Source of the DNA: JALHMQ01 sp964616395
GTDB taxonomy: Bacteria > Pseudomonadota > Gammaproteobacteria > Burkholderiales > Burkholderiaceae_F
Length of the DNA stretch: 25,659 nucleotides
Direction of reading: 5' to 3'
NCBI GenBank assembly: GCA_964616395.1
Contig: CAZTUT010000028.1
Span: 1-25,659, forward strand
In this document: positions 15,607 to 24,175 of the stretch, in pieces
How positions within the stretch are numbered: the stretch's first letter is position 1
Layout of the letters: each line of letters opens with the position of its first letter
Position numbers and translations under genes: made by a program
The notes under the pieces: model-generated
The model's database searches: none
The model's input: only the letters and a program-made list of their open reading frames with translations
What the model was told of the DNA's origin: nothing

Positions 15607-17907
15607 CTACTCGTAGTTTTCGTAGCGGCCCGACCGCGCAGGCGGCGGGTTGATGGACTGATAGCCGGGAATATTACGCCGCAGCACCTCGTTGGGCGGC
15701 GCGCCGACCGACCCCAGGCCGTTGAGCTCGATCGCAAAGAACACCTGCTTGGTGTAGGTATTCGTGGCGCTCAGGAAGCGCTGCACCGCGAATCGCGCCG
15801 CCCAGCAGTCGGCCTTGTACTCGAAGCCACCGAGCAGTTCGATCCAGCTGCGGTCGCGGGTCGAGTAGTTGGCCCGGCCCACACCGTACCAGCGCGACGC
15901 GATCGGCCACTGCACGGCCATGTCGTATTGCTCGATCTCGTTGATCTTGTACCGGTAGGCCAGACTCAAGACCGAGGCCGGCCGCGGCTGGTAGCGCACG
16001 CCGACGCTGGCCCGCACCACCTGGTTGAGCAACGTCGAGTGCTGGACCGCCACGTCGGTGATCCAGCTGCGCGACAGCCGCCCCGACAGCGCCAGCAGCA
16101 GGTCCGAGGACTGGTCGGTGCGCGCGCCCAACCCATCGGGCAGCGCAACCCGCTGCGGCGTGTTGTAGAACCGCTGACCGATCGCAGCGCGTAGACGCTC
16201 GGTACCGCTCTCGCTATCAATCAGCCGCGTCACCAGCGCGGCGGTGAGCTGGTCGGCTTCGGCGATGCGGTCGCCGCCCACGAACTGGTTTTCGGTGAAG
16301 AGCTGCGCGAAGTTGAAGTCCGCCAGACCGCTGTCGAAATTGGGCAGGTTGTTCTGCTCGCGGTAGGGCATGTACGTGTAGAACAGGCGCGGCTCCAGCG
16401 TCTGCGTGGTCGCACGGCCCAGCAAGGTGGTGTCCCGGTCGAAGATCAGCCCGGCGTCCAGCGAGGCGATCGGCAGACTGCGCGTGGGCGATGCGGCGCC
16501 CGGTCGCAGCGCGTCGTCGAGTTCGTAGCGCGTGGCGTGCCATTGCACCTTGGGGATCACGAACCAGCCCGGCGCCATCCACGGATAGGCAACACTGGGA
16601 TTGACGATCAGGCGGTCGCCCTTTTCCAGCGTCGGGTGGGTGAAGCGGACGGCTTCGGCCGCCAGCCGGACATCGAAGCCGCGCCAGTTGGTGTCGAGCG
16701 CGTTGAAGGTGATCTGCGGTACCCGCTCGTAGGGCTTGGTGACTGGTGCCAGCGGGTCCTGCAGCGTCTGGTTGCGCGTGATGCGCAGCGCCGCGTTGTA
16801 GTAGGTCTGGTTATAGGCCAGATAGCCTTCCTGCGGCAGGATCGACTGGCTGGCGGCGACGATATTGGCGCCGAAGTCGCTGAAGTAGCGGTCGTCGGAT
16901 ACACGGTTGTAGTTGAGGCCGGCCGCCAGGCCGGCGCGGTTGTTCCATTCGTGCTGGGTGGAGATCAGGTCGCGCCGCGTCCCGGTGGCGCGATCCTCGG
17001 GCAGCACGTCGTACTGGATGCGACCGCGCAGCGTTGGCTCCAGATAGCGGAACTCGTTCTGCAGCATCAGGCCGCGCTGCGTCATCAGGCGCGGCGCGAC
17101 GGTGGCATCACGATTAGGCGCGATGTTCCAGTACCAGGGAGCAGTCGCCTCGAACCCGAGGCGCGAGCTGAAACCGAAGTTGGGTGTCAAAAGGCCACTG
17201 CGCCGCTGGTCGCCGATGGGGAACTGGAAATACGGCGAGGCGAAGATCGGCAGGTCCATGAAATACAGCGTGCCGTTGCGCACCTCGGCCAGCTGCTCGT
17301 CGCGGTCGACATCGAGCTTCTCGGCGCGCACCCACCACGCCATGTCGGGCGGCGTGCAACTGCTGTAGACGGCATCGTGGAAGCGGCTGCGGCCAGGCTC
17401 CAGCACTTCAAGCAACGCTGCCGTTCCACCCACCTGGCGCGGCGCGTAGCTGAACTTCACGTCGGGCATGGTGCCGGTCTGGGCATCGAGCTGCCAGCGC
17501 AGTTGCGGGCCGGTGAACAGCACGCCGTCCTGGAACACGCGAACGTTGCCGGCCGCCTCCATCGTGTCCGTGCCGCGGGTGTAGATGATGCGATCGGCGC
17601 GCAGCACGCTGCCATTGGCGCGCACCTCGGCGTTGCCTTCGAGCACCACGCGATCGTCGCCATCGGAGTCGATCTTTTGCGCGCGGGCAAAGCTGGTGCT
17701 GTCTGCCGGCTTGGTGTCGGGCGCGCGCCCGATGCCGAGCGCGCGCTCGGACCGCAGCGCCACGCCGGAACCCTGCACGCTGGCAGCCTTGGTAACCGCT
17801 GGCTGGGCCGAAGCCGCCGGCACGCCGGCCGCCACGACAAGGGCCAGACCTGCGACAAGCATGGCGCAGCGTTCGCCCGGTTGCAGCGGCGGAGGCGATA
17901 AGGGCAT
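15607..17907 (-). CDS. lptD: LPS-assembly protein LptD
   Basis: A 766-residue outer-membrane beta-barrel that, with LptE, inserts lipopolysaccharide into the outer leaflet. The N-terminal signal peptide (MPLSPP..., hydrophobic LVAGLALVVAAGV, ending ASA at about 34) precedes the OstA/LptA-like beta-taco (about 72-200, VVLEGNAEVRANG). The barrel runs to the C-terminus. Only two cysteines remain after signal removal, C184 in YSSCTPPD and C701 in KADCW. They probably correspond to E. coli C173 and C725, so one interdomain disulfide is possible instead of two. ATG 17907 is chosen because it provides the charged n-region; ATG 17862 is an alternative. The frame stays open upstream across amgK/murU, but that stretch is antisense to them and has no LptD character. 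Confidence 0.95.
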   Translation of the reverse strand: MPLSPPPLQPGERCAMLVAGLALVVAAGVPAASAQPAVTKAASVQGSGVALRSERALGIGRAPDTKPADSTSFARAQKIDSDGDDRVVLEGNAEVRANGSVLRADRIIYTRGTDTMEAAGNVRVFQDGVLFTGPQLRWQLDAQTGTMPDVKFSYAPRQVGGTAALLEVLEPGRSRFHDAVYSSCTPPDMAWWVRAEKLDVDRDEQLAEVRNGTLYFMDLPIFASPYFQFPIGDQRRSGLLTPNFGFSSRLGFEATAPWYWNIAPNRDATVAPRLMTQRGLMLQNEFRYLEPTLRGRIQYDVLPEDRATGTRRDLISTQHEWNNRAGLAAGLNYNRVSDDRYFSDFGANIVAASQSILPQEGYLAYNQTYYNAALRITRNQTLQDPLAPVTKPYERVPQITFNALDTNWRGFDVRLAAEAVRFTHPTLEKGDRLIVNPSVAYPWMAPGWFVIPKVQWHATRYELDDALRPGAASPTRSLPIASLDAGLIFDRDTTLLGRATTQTLEPRLFYTYMPYREQNNLPNFDSGLADFNFAQLFTENQFVGGDRIAEADQLTAALVTRLIDSESGTERLRAAIGQRFYNTPQRVALPDGLGARTDQSSDLLLALSGRLSRSWITDVAVQHSTLLNQVVRASVGVRYQPRPASVLSLAYRYKINEIEQYDMAVQWPIASRWYGVGRANYSTRDRSWIELLGGFEYKADCWAARFAVQRFLSATNTYTKQVFFAIELNGLGSVGAPPNEVLRRNIPGYQSINPPPARSGRYENYE

Positions 17908-17989
17908 GAAGTGTGGTGCCGGGTTCAAAGCCAGCAAAAGCGTCGGATCGGTCGATTGAACGCAGGGTCGATGACGGAAGCGCCGTGGC

Positions 17990-18018
17990 ATTATAGGTAG
18001 GCACATGCAACGAACCTT
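17990..18018 (-). promoter_or_regulatory. Promoter of the lptD-surA-pdxA-rsmA operon
   Basis: A consensus TATAAT on the minus strand (plus coordinates 17990-17995) lies 82 bp upstream of the lptD ATG in the 237-bp divergent gap with amgK. At 17 bp spacing the -35 position (18013-18018) reads AAGGTT, a poor match. Predicted start is near 17983. I saw no clear sigma-E-like pair (GAACTT/TCTGA). On the plus strand the same bases read TATAGG, but no matching -35 was found for amgK, whose promoter remains unlocated. Confidence 0.5.
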
Positions 18019-18144
18019 CGCGTGGCTGCGGCCGGCCGCGCATCGCCTGCTGACTGTGCCGCCTTGCAGCGGGCGCATCCGCGCGAGGCCGATGGTTCCC
18101 CCGATCGCTTTCTGTCCCGACCCGCATCCTTCCCGGTCTTGCCA

Positions 18145-19170
18145 ATGACGCCCGCGACCGATCACACGGACCCGCGCCTGAACGCGCTGCGCACCTGGCT
18201 TCGCACGCTGCCCGCCGCGCTTGGGGTGCGGGAGCAGACGCTGCGCCCCGCCTCGGCCGATGCCAGCTTCCGTCGCTACTTCCGGCTCGACGCCGGCGCC
18301 GGCACGCTGATCGCGATGGACGCGCCACCCGAGCGCGAGGACAGCGCCGCCTACGTTCGCGTGGCGGACCTGCTGCACGGCGCCGGTCTGAACGCGCCGC
18401 GCATCCTGGCGCAGGACCTCGCGCAGGGCTTCCTGCTGCTGACCGACCTCGGGCAGCAGACCTATCTTCATGTGCTCGACGAGGCCAACGCAGCCGGCCT
18501 GTACAGCGCGGCAATCGATGCGCTGGTGCAGTGGCAGCTTGCTAGCCGTGCCGGCGTGCTGCCGCCCTACGACGAGGCGCTGCTGGCGCGCGAGCTGGCG
18601 CTGTTTCCCGACTGGTACGTGGGCCGCCACCTGAATCACACGCTGACCGAGCGCCAGAAGGCGGTGCTGGCTGCGACCGAGCGGCTGCTGATCGACAGCG
18701 CGCTGGCGCAGCCGGCGGTCTACGTGCATCGCGACTACATGCCGCGCAACCTGATGATCTCGGCGCCCACGCCCGGCATCCTCGACTTTCAGGACGCGGT
18801 GCACGGCCCGATCACCTACGACATCGCCTCGCTGATGCGCGACGCCTTCATCTCGTGGGACGAGGAGCGCGTGATCGACTGGACGGTCCGCTACTGGGAG
18901 CGTGCGCGCCGCGCTAGCCTGCCGGTCGATGCCGACTTCGGCGAGTTCTATCGCGCGTTCGAATGGATGGGCTTGCAGCGCCACCTGAAGGTGCTCGGCA
19001 TCTTCGCCCGCATCAACTACCGCGACGGCAAGCCGCAGTACCTGGCCGACACGCCGCGCTTCGTCGGCTACGTGCGCGGCGTCACGCAGCGCTACGCGCA
19101 GTTCAAGCCGCTGGCGCTGCTGCTCGATGAACTCGAAGGCGTGGCCGTGCGCAGCGGCTTCACCTTCTGA
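18145..19170 (+). CDS. amgK: N-acetylmuramate/N-acetylglucosamine anomeric kinase AmgK
   Basis: A 341-residue aminoglycoside-phosphotransferase-fold kinase. In peptidoglycan recycling AmgK phosphorylates the anomeric hydroxyl of MurNAc (and GlcNAc), making the substrate for MurU and bypassing de novo UDP-MurNAc synthesis. The catalytic loop is YVHRDYMPRNLMI (H195, D197, N202) and the metal-binding segment is GILDFQDAVHGP (D214, D217). ASFRRYFRL near residue 40 is typical of this family. The start is ATG 18145; the frame is open to 18022, but that extension runs through the promoter region. murU follows after 14 bases, and the amgK-murU pair beside lptD is known from Pseudomonas and other Proteobacteria, which supports the specific function. 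Confidence 0.92.
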   Translation: MTPATDHTDPRLNALRTWLRTLPAALGVREQTLRPASADASFRRYFRLDAGAGTLIAMDAPPEREDSAAYVRVADLLHGAGLNAPRILAQDLAQGFLLLTDLGQQTYLHVLDEANAAGLYSAAIDALVQWQLASRAGVLPPYDEALLARELALFPDWYVGRHLNHTLTERQKAVLAATERLLIDSALAQPAVYVHRDYMPRNLMISAPTPGILDFQDAVHGPITYDIASLMRDAFISWDEERVIDWTVRYWERARRASLPVDADFGEFYRAFEWMGLQRHLKVLGIFARINYRDGKPQYLADTPRFVGYVRGVTQRYAQFKPLALLLDELEGVAVRSGFTF

Positions 19171-19184
19171 CGCGAAACATTTCG

Positions 19185-19892
19185 ATGAAGGCGCTGATCT
19201 TCGCCGCCGGCCGTGGCGAACGCATGCGACCACTGTCCGACCATACGCCCAAGCCACTGCTGCGCGCCGGCGGCCGCCGGCTGATCGAGTGGCAGATCGC
19301 GGCGCTGGCCGCTGCGGGCGTGCGCGATATCGTGATCAACATCGCGCACCTGCCGGAGCAGTTCGAAACCGCGCTGGGCGACGGGCGCGCGCTCGGCGTA
19401 CGCATCGCCTGGTCGCGCGAAGGCACGCAGGCGGCCGATGCGCTGGAGACGCTCGGCGGCATCGTCGCCGCGCTGCCGCTGCTGGGCGACGCACCGTTCA
19501 TCGCAGTCAGCGGCGACATCGTCAGCGATTTCGACTACCGGCCGCTGGTGGCACGTGCGGCTGCCCTTGCAAGCGGCGCACTCGACGGCCATCTGGTGCT
19601 GGTCGACAACCCGCCCTTCAATCCGCGCGGCGACATGGGCCTCGCGGGTGACCGCATCACCACCGTGCCGCCGCACCTGACCTACGCCAACATCGCGCTA
19701 CTGGCGCCGCGGCTGTTCGCCGGCGAGCCGGCCGGGCGGCGCAAGCTGTTTCCGTGGCTGTATCGCGCGGTCGACGCGGGCCGCATCGGCGGCGAGCGTT
19801 TTGCCGGCCGCTGGCACAACGTGGGCACGCCCGACGAACTGGCGCGGCTGGATGCCGAGTTGTCGAGGCAACCGCTGGCCGTGGCGGGATGA
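19185..19892 (+). CDS. murU: N-acetylmuramate alpha-1-phosphate uridylyltransferase MurU
   Basis: A 235-residue nucleotidyltransferase that turns MurNAc-1-phosphate, made by AmgK, into UDP-MurNAc, completing the fosfomycin-insensitive cell-wall recycling route. The nucleotide-binding signature AAGRGERMRPLSDHTPKPL (7-25) is at the N-terminus. ALETLGGI (86-93) and the metal-binding SGDIVSD (D111) follow. RWHNVGTPDEL near the C-terminus is typical of the sugar-1-phosphate nucleotidyltransferase class. The ATG is 14 bases after the amgK stop, so co-transcription is likely. Pairing with amgK is what separates it from generic glucose-1-phosphate thymidylyltransferase-like relatives. Confidence 0.93.
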   Translation: MKALIFAAGRGERMRPLSDHTPKPLLRAGGRRLIEWQIAALAAAGVRDIVINIAHLPEQFETALGDGRALGVRIAWSREGTQAADALETLGGIVAALPLLGDAPFIAVSGDIVSDFDYRPLVARAAALASGALDGHLVLVDNPPFNPRGDMGLAGDRITTVPPHLTYANIALLAPRLFAGEPAGRRKLFPWLYRAVDAGRIGGERFAGRWHNVGTPDELARLDAELSRQPLAVAG

Positions 19893-19902
19893 GGACAGGC
19901 GA

Positions 19903-21069
19903 ATGAACCCGCGCGCCGGTCTCGACGTTGCCGTACTGGGCGGCGGCCCGATCGGGCTGGCCTGCGCGCTGCTGCTGGCGCGTGCGGGACTGCGGCCGGT
20001 CGTGTACGACGCCCGCCTGCCCGCCGCGGCGCAGAACGACCGCCGCCTGCTGGCGCTTTCGCGCGGCAGCTGGCAGACGCTGGCGCCGCTGCTCGGCGGT
20101 CGGTTGCCGCCGCGCGCGCCGATTGTCGACGTGCACGTCAGTTCGGCCGGTGAATTCGGCACCACGGTGCTGCGCGCAGAAGAGATCGACGCGCACAGCG
20201 GTGAGCCGCTCGGTGCCACGGTCTACTACGGCGATCTGCACGCCGCACTGAACGATGCCGCGCAGGCGGAGCCGGGCATGCGGCTCGAACGGCCGGTGCA
20301 CGTACGTCAGATACGACAGGTGGGTGACGGCGTCGAACTGGATATCGACCACGGCGATGGCACGCATGCGGTGCAGCGCGTCGCCGTGGCGATTCATGCC
20401 GAAGGTTCGCCACCGGCAACGGCCGACACCCCGACCGCGTGGGCGCTGCTGGCCGACCTGCAACTGCGTGGTACGCCGGCCGGTATGGCCTTTGAGCGCT
20501 TCACGCGCGAGGGGCCGCTGGCGCTGCTGCCGGCACCCGCTGGCGCGGGCGACGGTCCGGCCTGGTCGCTGGTCTGGTGCATGGACGAGGCCCAGGCGCG
20601 CCGCCGTGCCGCACTCGACAGCAACAGCCTGCGCGAGGCGTTGCAGCAGGCCGTGGGCCCGCGCATTGCCGAGGTGGCATCGCTGTCGCCGGCACGCGCG
20701 CTACCGCTGCCGCAGATCGTCCGCGAGCGGGTGGCCGACGGCAGGCTGGCGTGGATCGGCAATGCGGCGCAGACGTTGCATCCGGTGGCCGGCCAGGGCA
20801 TGAACCTCGGGCTGCGCGATGCGCGCACGCTGGTCGACTGCCTGACCGAGCGCGCCGACGATCCGTTGCAGGCGCTGGCGCAGTTCGCTGCGCGGCGCCG
20901 CGGCGATCGCGCGCTGATCGCGCAGATCACGCGCTGGATGCCGCCGGCTTTCGCCACCCGCGCACTGCCTGCCGCGCTGCTGCGCTCGGCCGGACTGACC
21001 GCGATGAATCTGGCGCCGCCGCTGCGTCACGCGTGGGCGCGGTTGCTGATGTTCGGCGTGCGCAGCTAG
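19903..21069 (+). CDS. ubiH: UbiH-family FAD-dependent ubiquinone-biosynthesis hydroxylase
   Basis: A 388-residue class A flavoprotein monooxygenase of the UbiH/UbiF/Coq6 family, hydroxylating the aromatic ring during ubiquinone synthesis. The dinucleotide-binding motif VAVLGGGPIGLACALLLARA is at 9-28 and RLLALSRGSW is near 47-56. The second FAD motif GNAAQTLHPVAGQGMNLG lies about 286-303. The ATG at 19903 gives the correct Rossmann start; an upstream in-frame ATG at 19801 lies inside murU and is rejected. The gene begins 10 bases after murU. Which ring position it hydroxylates cannot be decided from sequence. pepP, next to ubiH in E. coli and many relatives, is missing here. Confidence 0.9.
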   Translation: MNPRAGLDVAVLGGGPIGLACALLLARAGLRPVVYDARLPAAAQNDRRLLALSRGSWQTLAPLLGGRLPPRAPIVDVHVSSAGEFGTTVLRAEEIDAHSGEPLGATVYYGDLHAALNDAAQAEPGMRLERPVHVRQIRQVGDGVELDIDHGDGTHAVQRVAVAIHAEGSPPATADTPTAWALLADLQLRGTPAGMAFERFTREGPLALLPAPAGAGDGPAWSLVWCMDEAQARRRAALDSNSLREALQQAVGPRIAEVASLSPARALPLPQIVRERVADGRLAWIGNAAQTLHPVAGQGMNLGLRDARTLVDCLTERADDPLQALAQFAARRRGDRALIAQITRWMPPAFATRALPAALLRSAGLTAMNLAPPLRHAWARLLMFGVRS

Positions 21070-21109
21070 GCGCAGCCGCGACCCGCCGACCACCCGCACA
21101 GGCTGCGCA

Positions 21110-21115
21110 TACAAT
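21110..21115 (+). promoter_or_regulatory. -10 element of the dusB-fis promoter
   Basis: TACAAT lies 60 bp upstream of the dusB ATG, in the 106-bp gap after ubiH, followed by CTGCGCC. It closely resembles the glyQ -10 context. The -35 region is not recognisable. Predicted start is near 21122. In E. coli dusB-fis is also one operon with its own promoter upstream of dusB. Confidence 0.55.
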
Positions 21116-21125
21116 CTGCGCCCCG

Positions 21126-21142
21126 CGCGGCATTCCGCCGCG
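21126..21142 (+). promoter_or_regulatory. Inverted repeat (6-bp stem) in the dusB leader
   Basis: CGCGGC (21126-21131) and GCCGCG (21137-21142) are perfectly complementary with a 5-base loop, a few bases after the predicted transcription start and 33 bases before the ATG. No T tract follows. The function is unknown; at this GC content a chance origin is possible. Confidence 0.35.
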
Positions 21143-21175
21143 ACTGCCCGCCCACCTCATCCTGCTCGCCCCGTC

Positions 21176-22201
21176 ATGCGCCTCGGTGCCTTCGAACTGA
21201 AGAACCGCGTGTTCGTCGCGCCCATGGCCGGCGTCACCGACAGGCCGTACCGGCAACTGTGCAAACGGCTCGGCGCCGGTTACGCGGTCAGCGAAATGGC
21301 CGCATCCAACCCGCGCCTGTGGGCCAGCGAGAAGACCGCGCGCCGCATCAACCACGATGGCGAAAGCGAACCCAAGGCCGTACAGCTCGCCGGCGCCGAT
21401 CCGCTGATGCTGGCCGAGGCAACGCGCTTCAACATCGAGCGCGGCGCACAGATCATCGACATCAACATGGGCTGCCCGGCCAAGAAGGTGTGCAACGTCG
21501 CCTGCGGCTCGGCGCTGCTGCGCGACGAGACCCTGGTGCGCACGATCCTCGATTCGGTGGTGGCTGCCGCTACGCCTTTCGGTGTGCCGGTCACGCTGAA
21601 GTTCCGCACCGGCTGGGATCCCGCGCATCGCAACGCGCTGCGCATCGCCGCGCTGGCCGAGCAGGCCGGCGTGGCCATGCTGACGCTGCACGGCCGCACC
21701 CGCGCCTGCGGCTTTGGCGGCCAGGCCGAGTACGACACGATCGCCGCGGTCAAGCGCGCGGTTGCGATTCCGGTGGTGGCCAACGGCGACATCGATTCAC
21801 CGCAGAAGGCGCGACGCGTGCTCGACCTGACCGGCGCCGACGCCGTGATGATCGGCCGCGCGGCCCAGGGCCGGCCGTGGATCTTCGCGGAAATCGATCA
21901 CTACCTCGCCACCGGCGCGCTGCTGCCGCCGCCGCGCACGGAAGATGCCCGCGCGCTGCTGCTCGAGCATCTGGACGATCACTACCGCTTCTACGGCAGC
22001 AGCGTGGGCCTGCGGACCGCGCGCAAGCACATCATCTGGTACACGCGACGCCTGGCTGGCGGCGCGGATTTCTGCGACCTGATGAACCGCATTGACGACT
22101 GCGCGGCGCAGGCGCGCGCGGTGGATGCCTTCCTGCGCGAGCACGGCGCACGCTTCGAACGACTGACTGACGCGCCCGCCGCTGGCGAGGCCGTTCACTG
22201 A
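21176..22201 (+). CDS. dusB: tRNA-dihydrouridine synthase B
   Basis: A 341-residue FMN-dependent enzyme that reduces specific uridines to dihydrouridine in tRNA. The TIM-barrel start RVFVAPMAGVTDRPYR (11-26), the catalytic loop DINMGCPAKKV with C100, LHGRTR, VVANGDID and the phosphate-binding VMIGRAAQGRPWIF are all present. The C-terminal helical tRNA-binding domain (about 245-330) has ARKHIIWYTRRL. The fis gene starts 18 bases after the stop; the dusB-fis pairing is highly conserved in Proteobacteria and favours DusB over DusA or DusC. Length is about 20 residues above E. coli DusB, mostly a polar C-terminus. Confidence 0.95.
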   Translation: MRLGAFELKNRVFVAPMAGVTDRPYRQLCKRLGAGYAVSEMAASNPRLWASEKTARRINHDGESEPKAVQLAGADPLMLAEATRFNIERGAQIIDINMGCPAKKVCNVACGSALLRDETLVRTILDSVVAAATPFGVPVTLKFRTGWDPAHRNALRIAALAEQAGVAMLTLHGRTRACGFGGQAEYDTIAAVKRAVAIPVVANGDIDSPQKARRVLDLTGADAVMIGRAAQGRPWIFAEIDHYLATGALLPPPRTEDARALLLEHLDDHYRFYGSSVGLRTARKHIIWYTRRLAGGADFCDLMNRIDDCAAQARAVDAFLREHGARFERLTDAPAAGEAVH

Positions 22202-22219
22202 ATACCGAAAGCACCGATC

Positions 22220-22603
22220 ATGACCCAGACGGCAGGCACGGCCTCGCAGCGTGGCGGCGAAACCATCGAGCAGACGATCCTGCGCGCACTCGAGCAGTAC
22301 TTCGTTGATCTCGACGGCGCCCGCCCGCACCGACTGCACGGCATGGTGATCGGTGCGGCCGAGCGTCCGCTGCTCAAGTTCGCACTCGACCGCTGCCAGG
22401 GTAATCAGTCGGCTGCCGCCGAACTGCTGGGGATCAACCGCAACACGCTGCGCAAGAAGCTGCTCGAGCATGGGCTGGCCGAGGCGCCGGTGGTGCCGGC
22501 ACCGACCGCAGCCGCGCGCCAGCGCAACGGCGCGCGCGGCCCGGCGCGCACGGGCTCACGCAGCAAGACAAGCCCCGGCCGCGCCCCGCGCAGCGCCCGC
22601 TGA
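22220..22603 (+). CDS. fis: Fis-family DNA-binding protein with long basic C-terminal tail
   Basis: A 127-residue Fis-like nucleoid protein, expected to bind and bend DNA and regulate transcription. The Fis core spans about 14-86. The helix-turn-helix NQSAAAELLGINRNTLRKKL (62-81) is nearly identical to other Fis proteins, and the upstream segment PLLKFALDRCQG is typical. Normal Fis ends within a few residues after the recognition helix. Here 41 more residues follow (87-127), rich in Ala, Pro, Arg and Ser, with 8 Arg, 1 Lys and a single acidic residue. The N-terminal beta-hairpin region is degenerate, as is common in betaproteobacterial Fis. It lies in the dusB-fis-purH order. Confidence 0.93.
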   Translation: MTQTAGTASQRGGETIEQTILRALEQYFVDLDGARPHRLHGMVIGAAERPLLKFALDRCQGNQSAAAELLGINRNTLRKKLLEHGLAEAPVVPAPTAAARQRNGARGPARTGSRSKTSPGRAPRSAR

Positions 22604-22631
22604 CCTCTTGACGTTCCGGAGTCCGATCCCG

Positions 22632-24175
22632 ATGAAAACCGCCCTCATCTCCGTCAGCGACAAGACTGGCGTGCTCGACCTGGCACGCGCCCTCGCCGAC
22701 CTGGGCTTTCGCCTGCTGTCCACCGGCGGCACTGCGCGCATGCTGTCCGACGCGGGGCTCGCGGTGACCGAGGTCGCGCAGTACACCGGCTTTCCGGAGA
22801 TCCTCGACGGCCGCGTCAAGACCCTCAATCCGCGCATCCATGCCGGCCTGCTGGCGCGGCGCGACTCGGCCGAGCACATGGCCGCGCTTGCCCAGCACCA
22901 GATCGATCCGATCGACGTGCTGGTCGTCAACCTGTATCCGTTCGAGCAGACGGTGGCCCGGCCCGACTGCGGCTTCGACGAGGCGATCGAAAACATCGAC
23001 ATCGGTGGCCCGGCCATGCTGCGCGCGGCCGCCAAGAACCACGGCTCGGTCGCGGTGGTGGTCGATCCGACCGACTATGCGACCGTGATCGACGAACTGC
23101 GAACCCATGGCAGCGTCGGCTCGGCCACCCGGTTCCGGCTGGCACGCAAGGTGTTCGCGCACACCGCCCGCTACGACGGCGCCATCGGCAATTACCTGTC
23201 GGCGCTCGACGACACCGGCCGCCCCGGCCGCTTCCCAGAGACGCTGACGCGCCAGTGGGTCAAGGTGCAGGAGATGCGCTACGGCGAGAACCCGCACCAG
23301 TCGGCCGCGTTCTACCGCGAGCGCAGCGTGGCCGACGGCCTGCTGGCCGGCTATGCGCAACTGCAGGGCAAGGAACTGTCGTTCAACAACATCGCCGATG
23401 CCGATGCCGCGTGGGAGTGCGTGCGCAGTTTCGACGCGCCTGCCTGCGTGATCGTCAAGCACGCGAATCCCTGCGGCGTGGCAGTGGCAGCCGACGCTGC
23501 CGGCGCCTACGCGAAGGCGTTCCAGACCGATCCGACCTCGGCCTTCGGCGGCATCATCGCCTTCAACCGGCCGGTCGATGGCGGCTGCGCGCAGGCGGTG
23601 GCGCAGCAGTTCGTCGAGGTGGTGATCGCGCCGGCGTTCGACGATGCCGCGCGCGCGGTGTTCGCTGCCAAGCAGAACGTGCGGCTGCTGGTGCTGCCGG
23701 CCGGCCAATCGAGCAACGACTTCGACTTCAAGCGCGTGGGCGGCGGCCTGCTGGTGCAGACGCCCGACCTGGCGGCGGTCCAGCCTGCCGAGATGAAGGT
23801 GGTGACGCGGCGGCAACCGACCGCGCAGCAGATGGACGACCTGGTGTTCGCCTGGCGCGTGGCCAAGTTCGTCAAGAGCAACACCATCGTGTTCGCGCGC
23901 GACGGCATGACGCTGGGCGTGGGCGCGGGCCAGATGAGCCGCATCGACTCGGCGCGCATTGCCTCGATCAAGGCCACCAACGCCGGCCTGTCATTGGCCG
24001 GCTCGGCGGCTGCCAGCGACGCGTTTTTCCCGTTCCGCGACGGCCTGGATGTGGTGGTCGACGCTGGCGCCACCTGCGTGATCCAGCCCGGCGGCAGCAT
24101 GCGCGACGCCGAGGTCATCGCCGCCGCCGACGAGCGCGACGTGGCGATGGTGTTCACCGGCGTGCGCCACTTCCG
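22632..24175 (+). CDS. purH: Bifunctional AICAR formyltransferase/IMP cyclohydrolase (3' end lost in N run)
   Basis: 514 complete codons plus an arginine codon are visible before the N run. PurH performs the last two steps of IMP synthesis. The N-terminal IMP cyclohydrolase (MGS-like) domain shows ALISVSDKTG, STGGTARML, GFPEILDGRVKTLNPRIHAG and NLYPFEQTV. The AICAR transformylase domain follows from about 200, with MRYGENPHQSAAFY, LSFNNIADADAA, KHANPCGVAV and TDPTSAFGGIIAFNR. The visible end is TGVRHFR; family members usually stop one residue later (RHFRH), so only about one codon and the stop are missing. The start is ATG 22632, 28 bases after fis. The apparent continuation into ruvC is an artefact of the 100-N gap. 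Confidence 0.96.

Noticed and set aside
13539..15653. 704-residue plus-strand frame opposite pdxA and surA
   Set aside because: It is His/Gln/Arg-rich, with the composition expected of the antisense of GC-biased genes, and lies wholly over two confidently identified genes.
15607..19257. 1216-residue minus-strand frame continuous with lptD
   Set aside because: Only the part from 17907 down has LptD character, beginning with a signal peptide. The upstream part is antisense to amgK and murU, crosses the promoter gap, and shows no protein-like segments.
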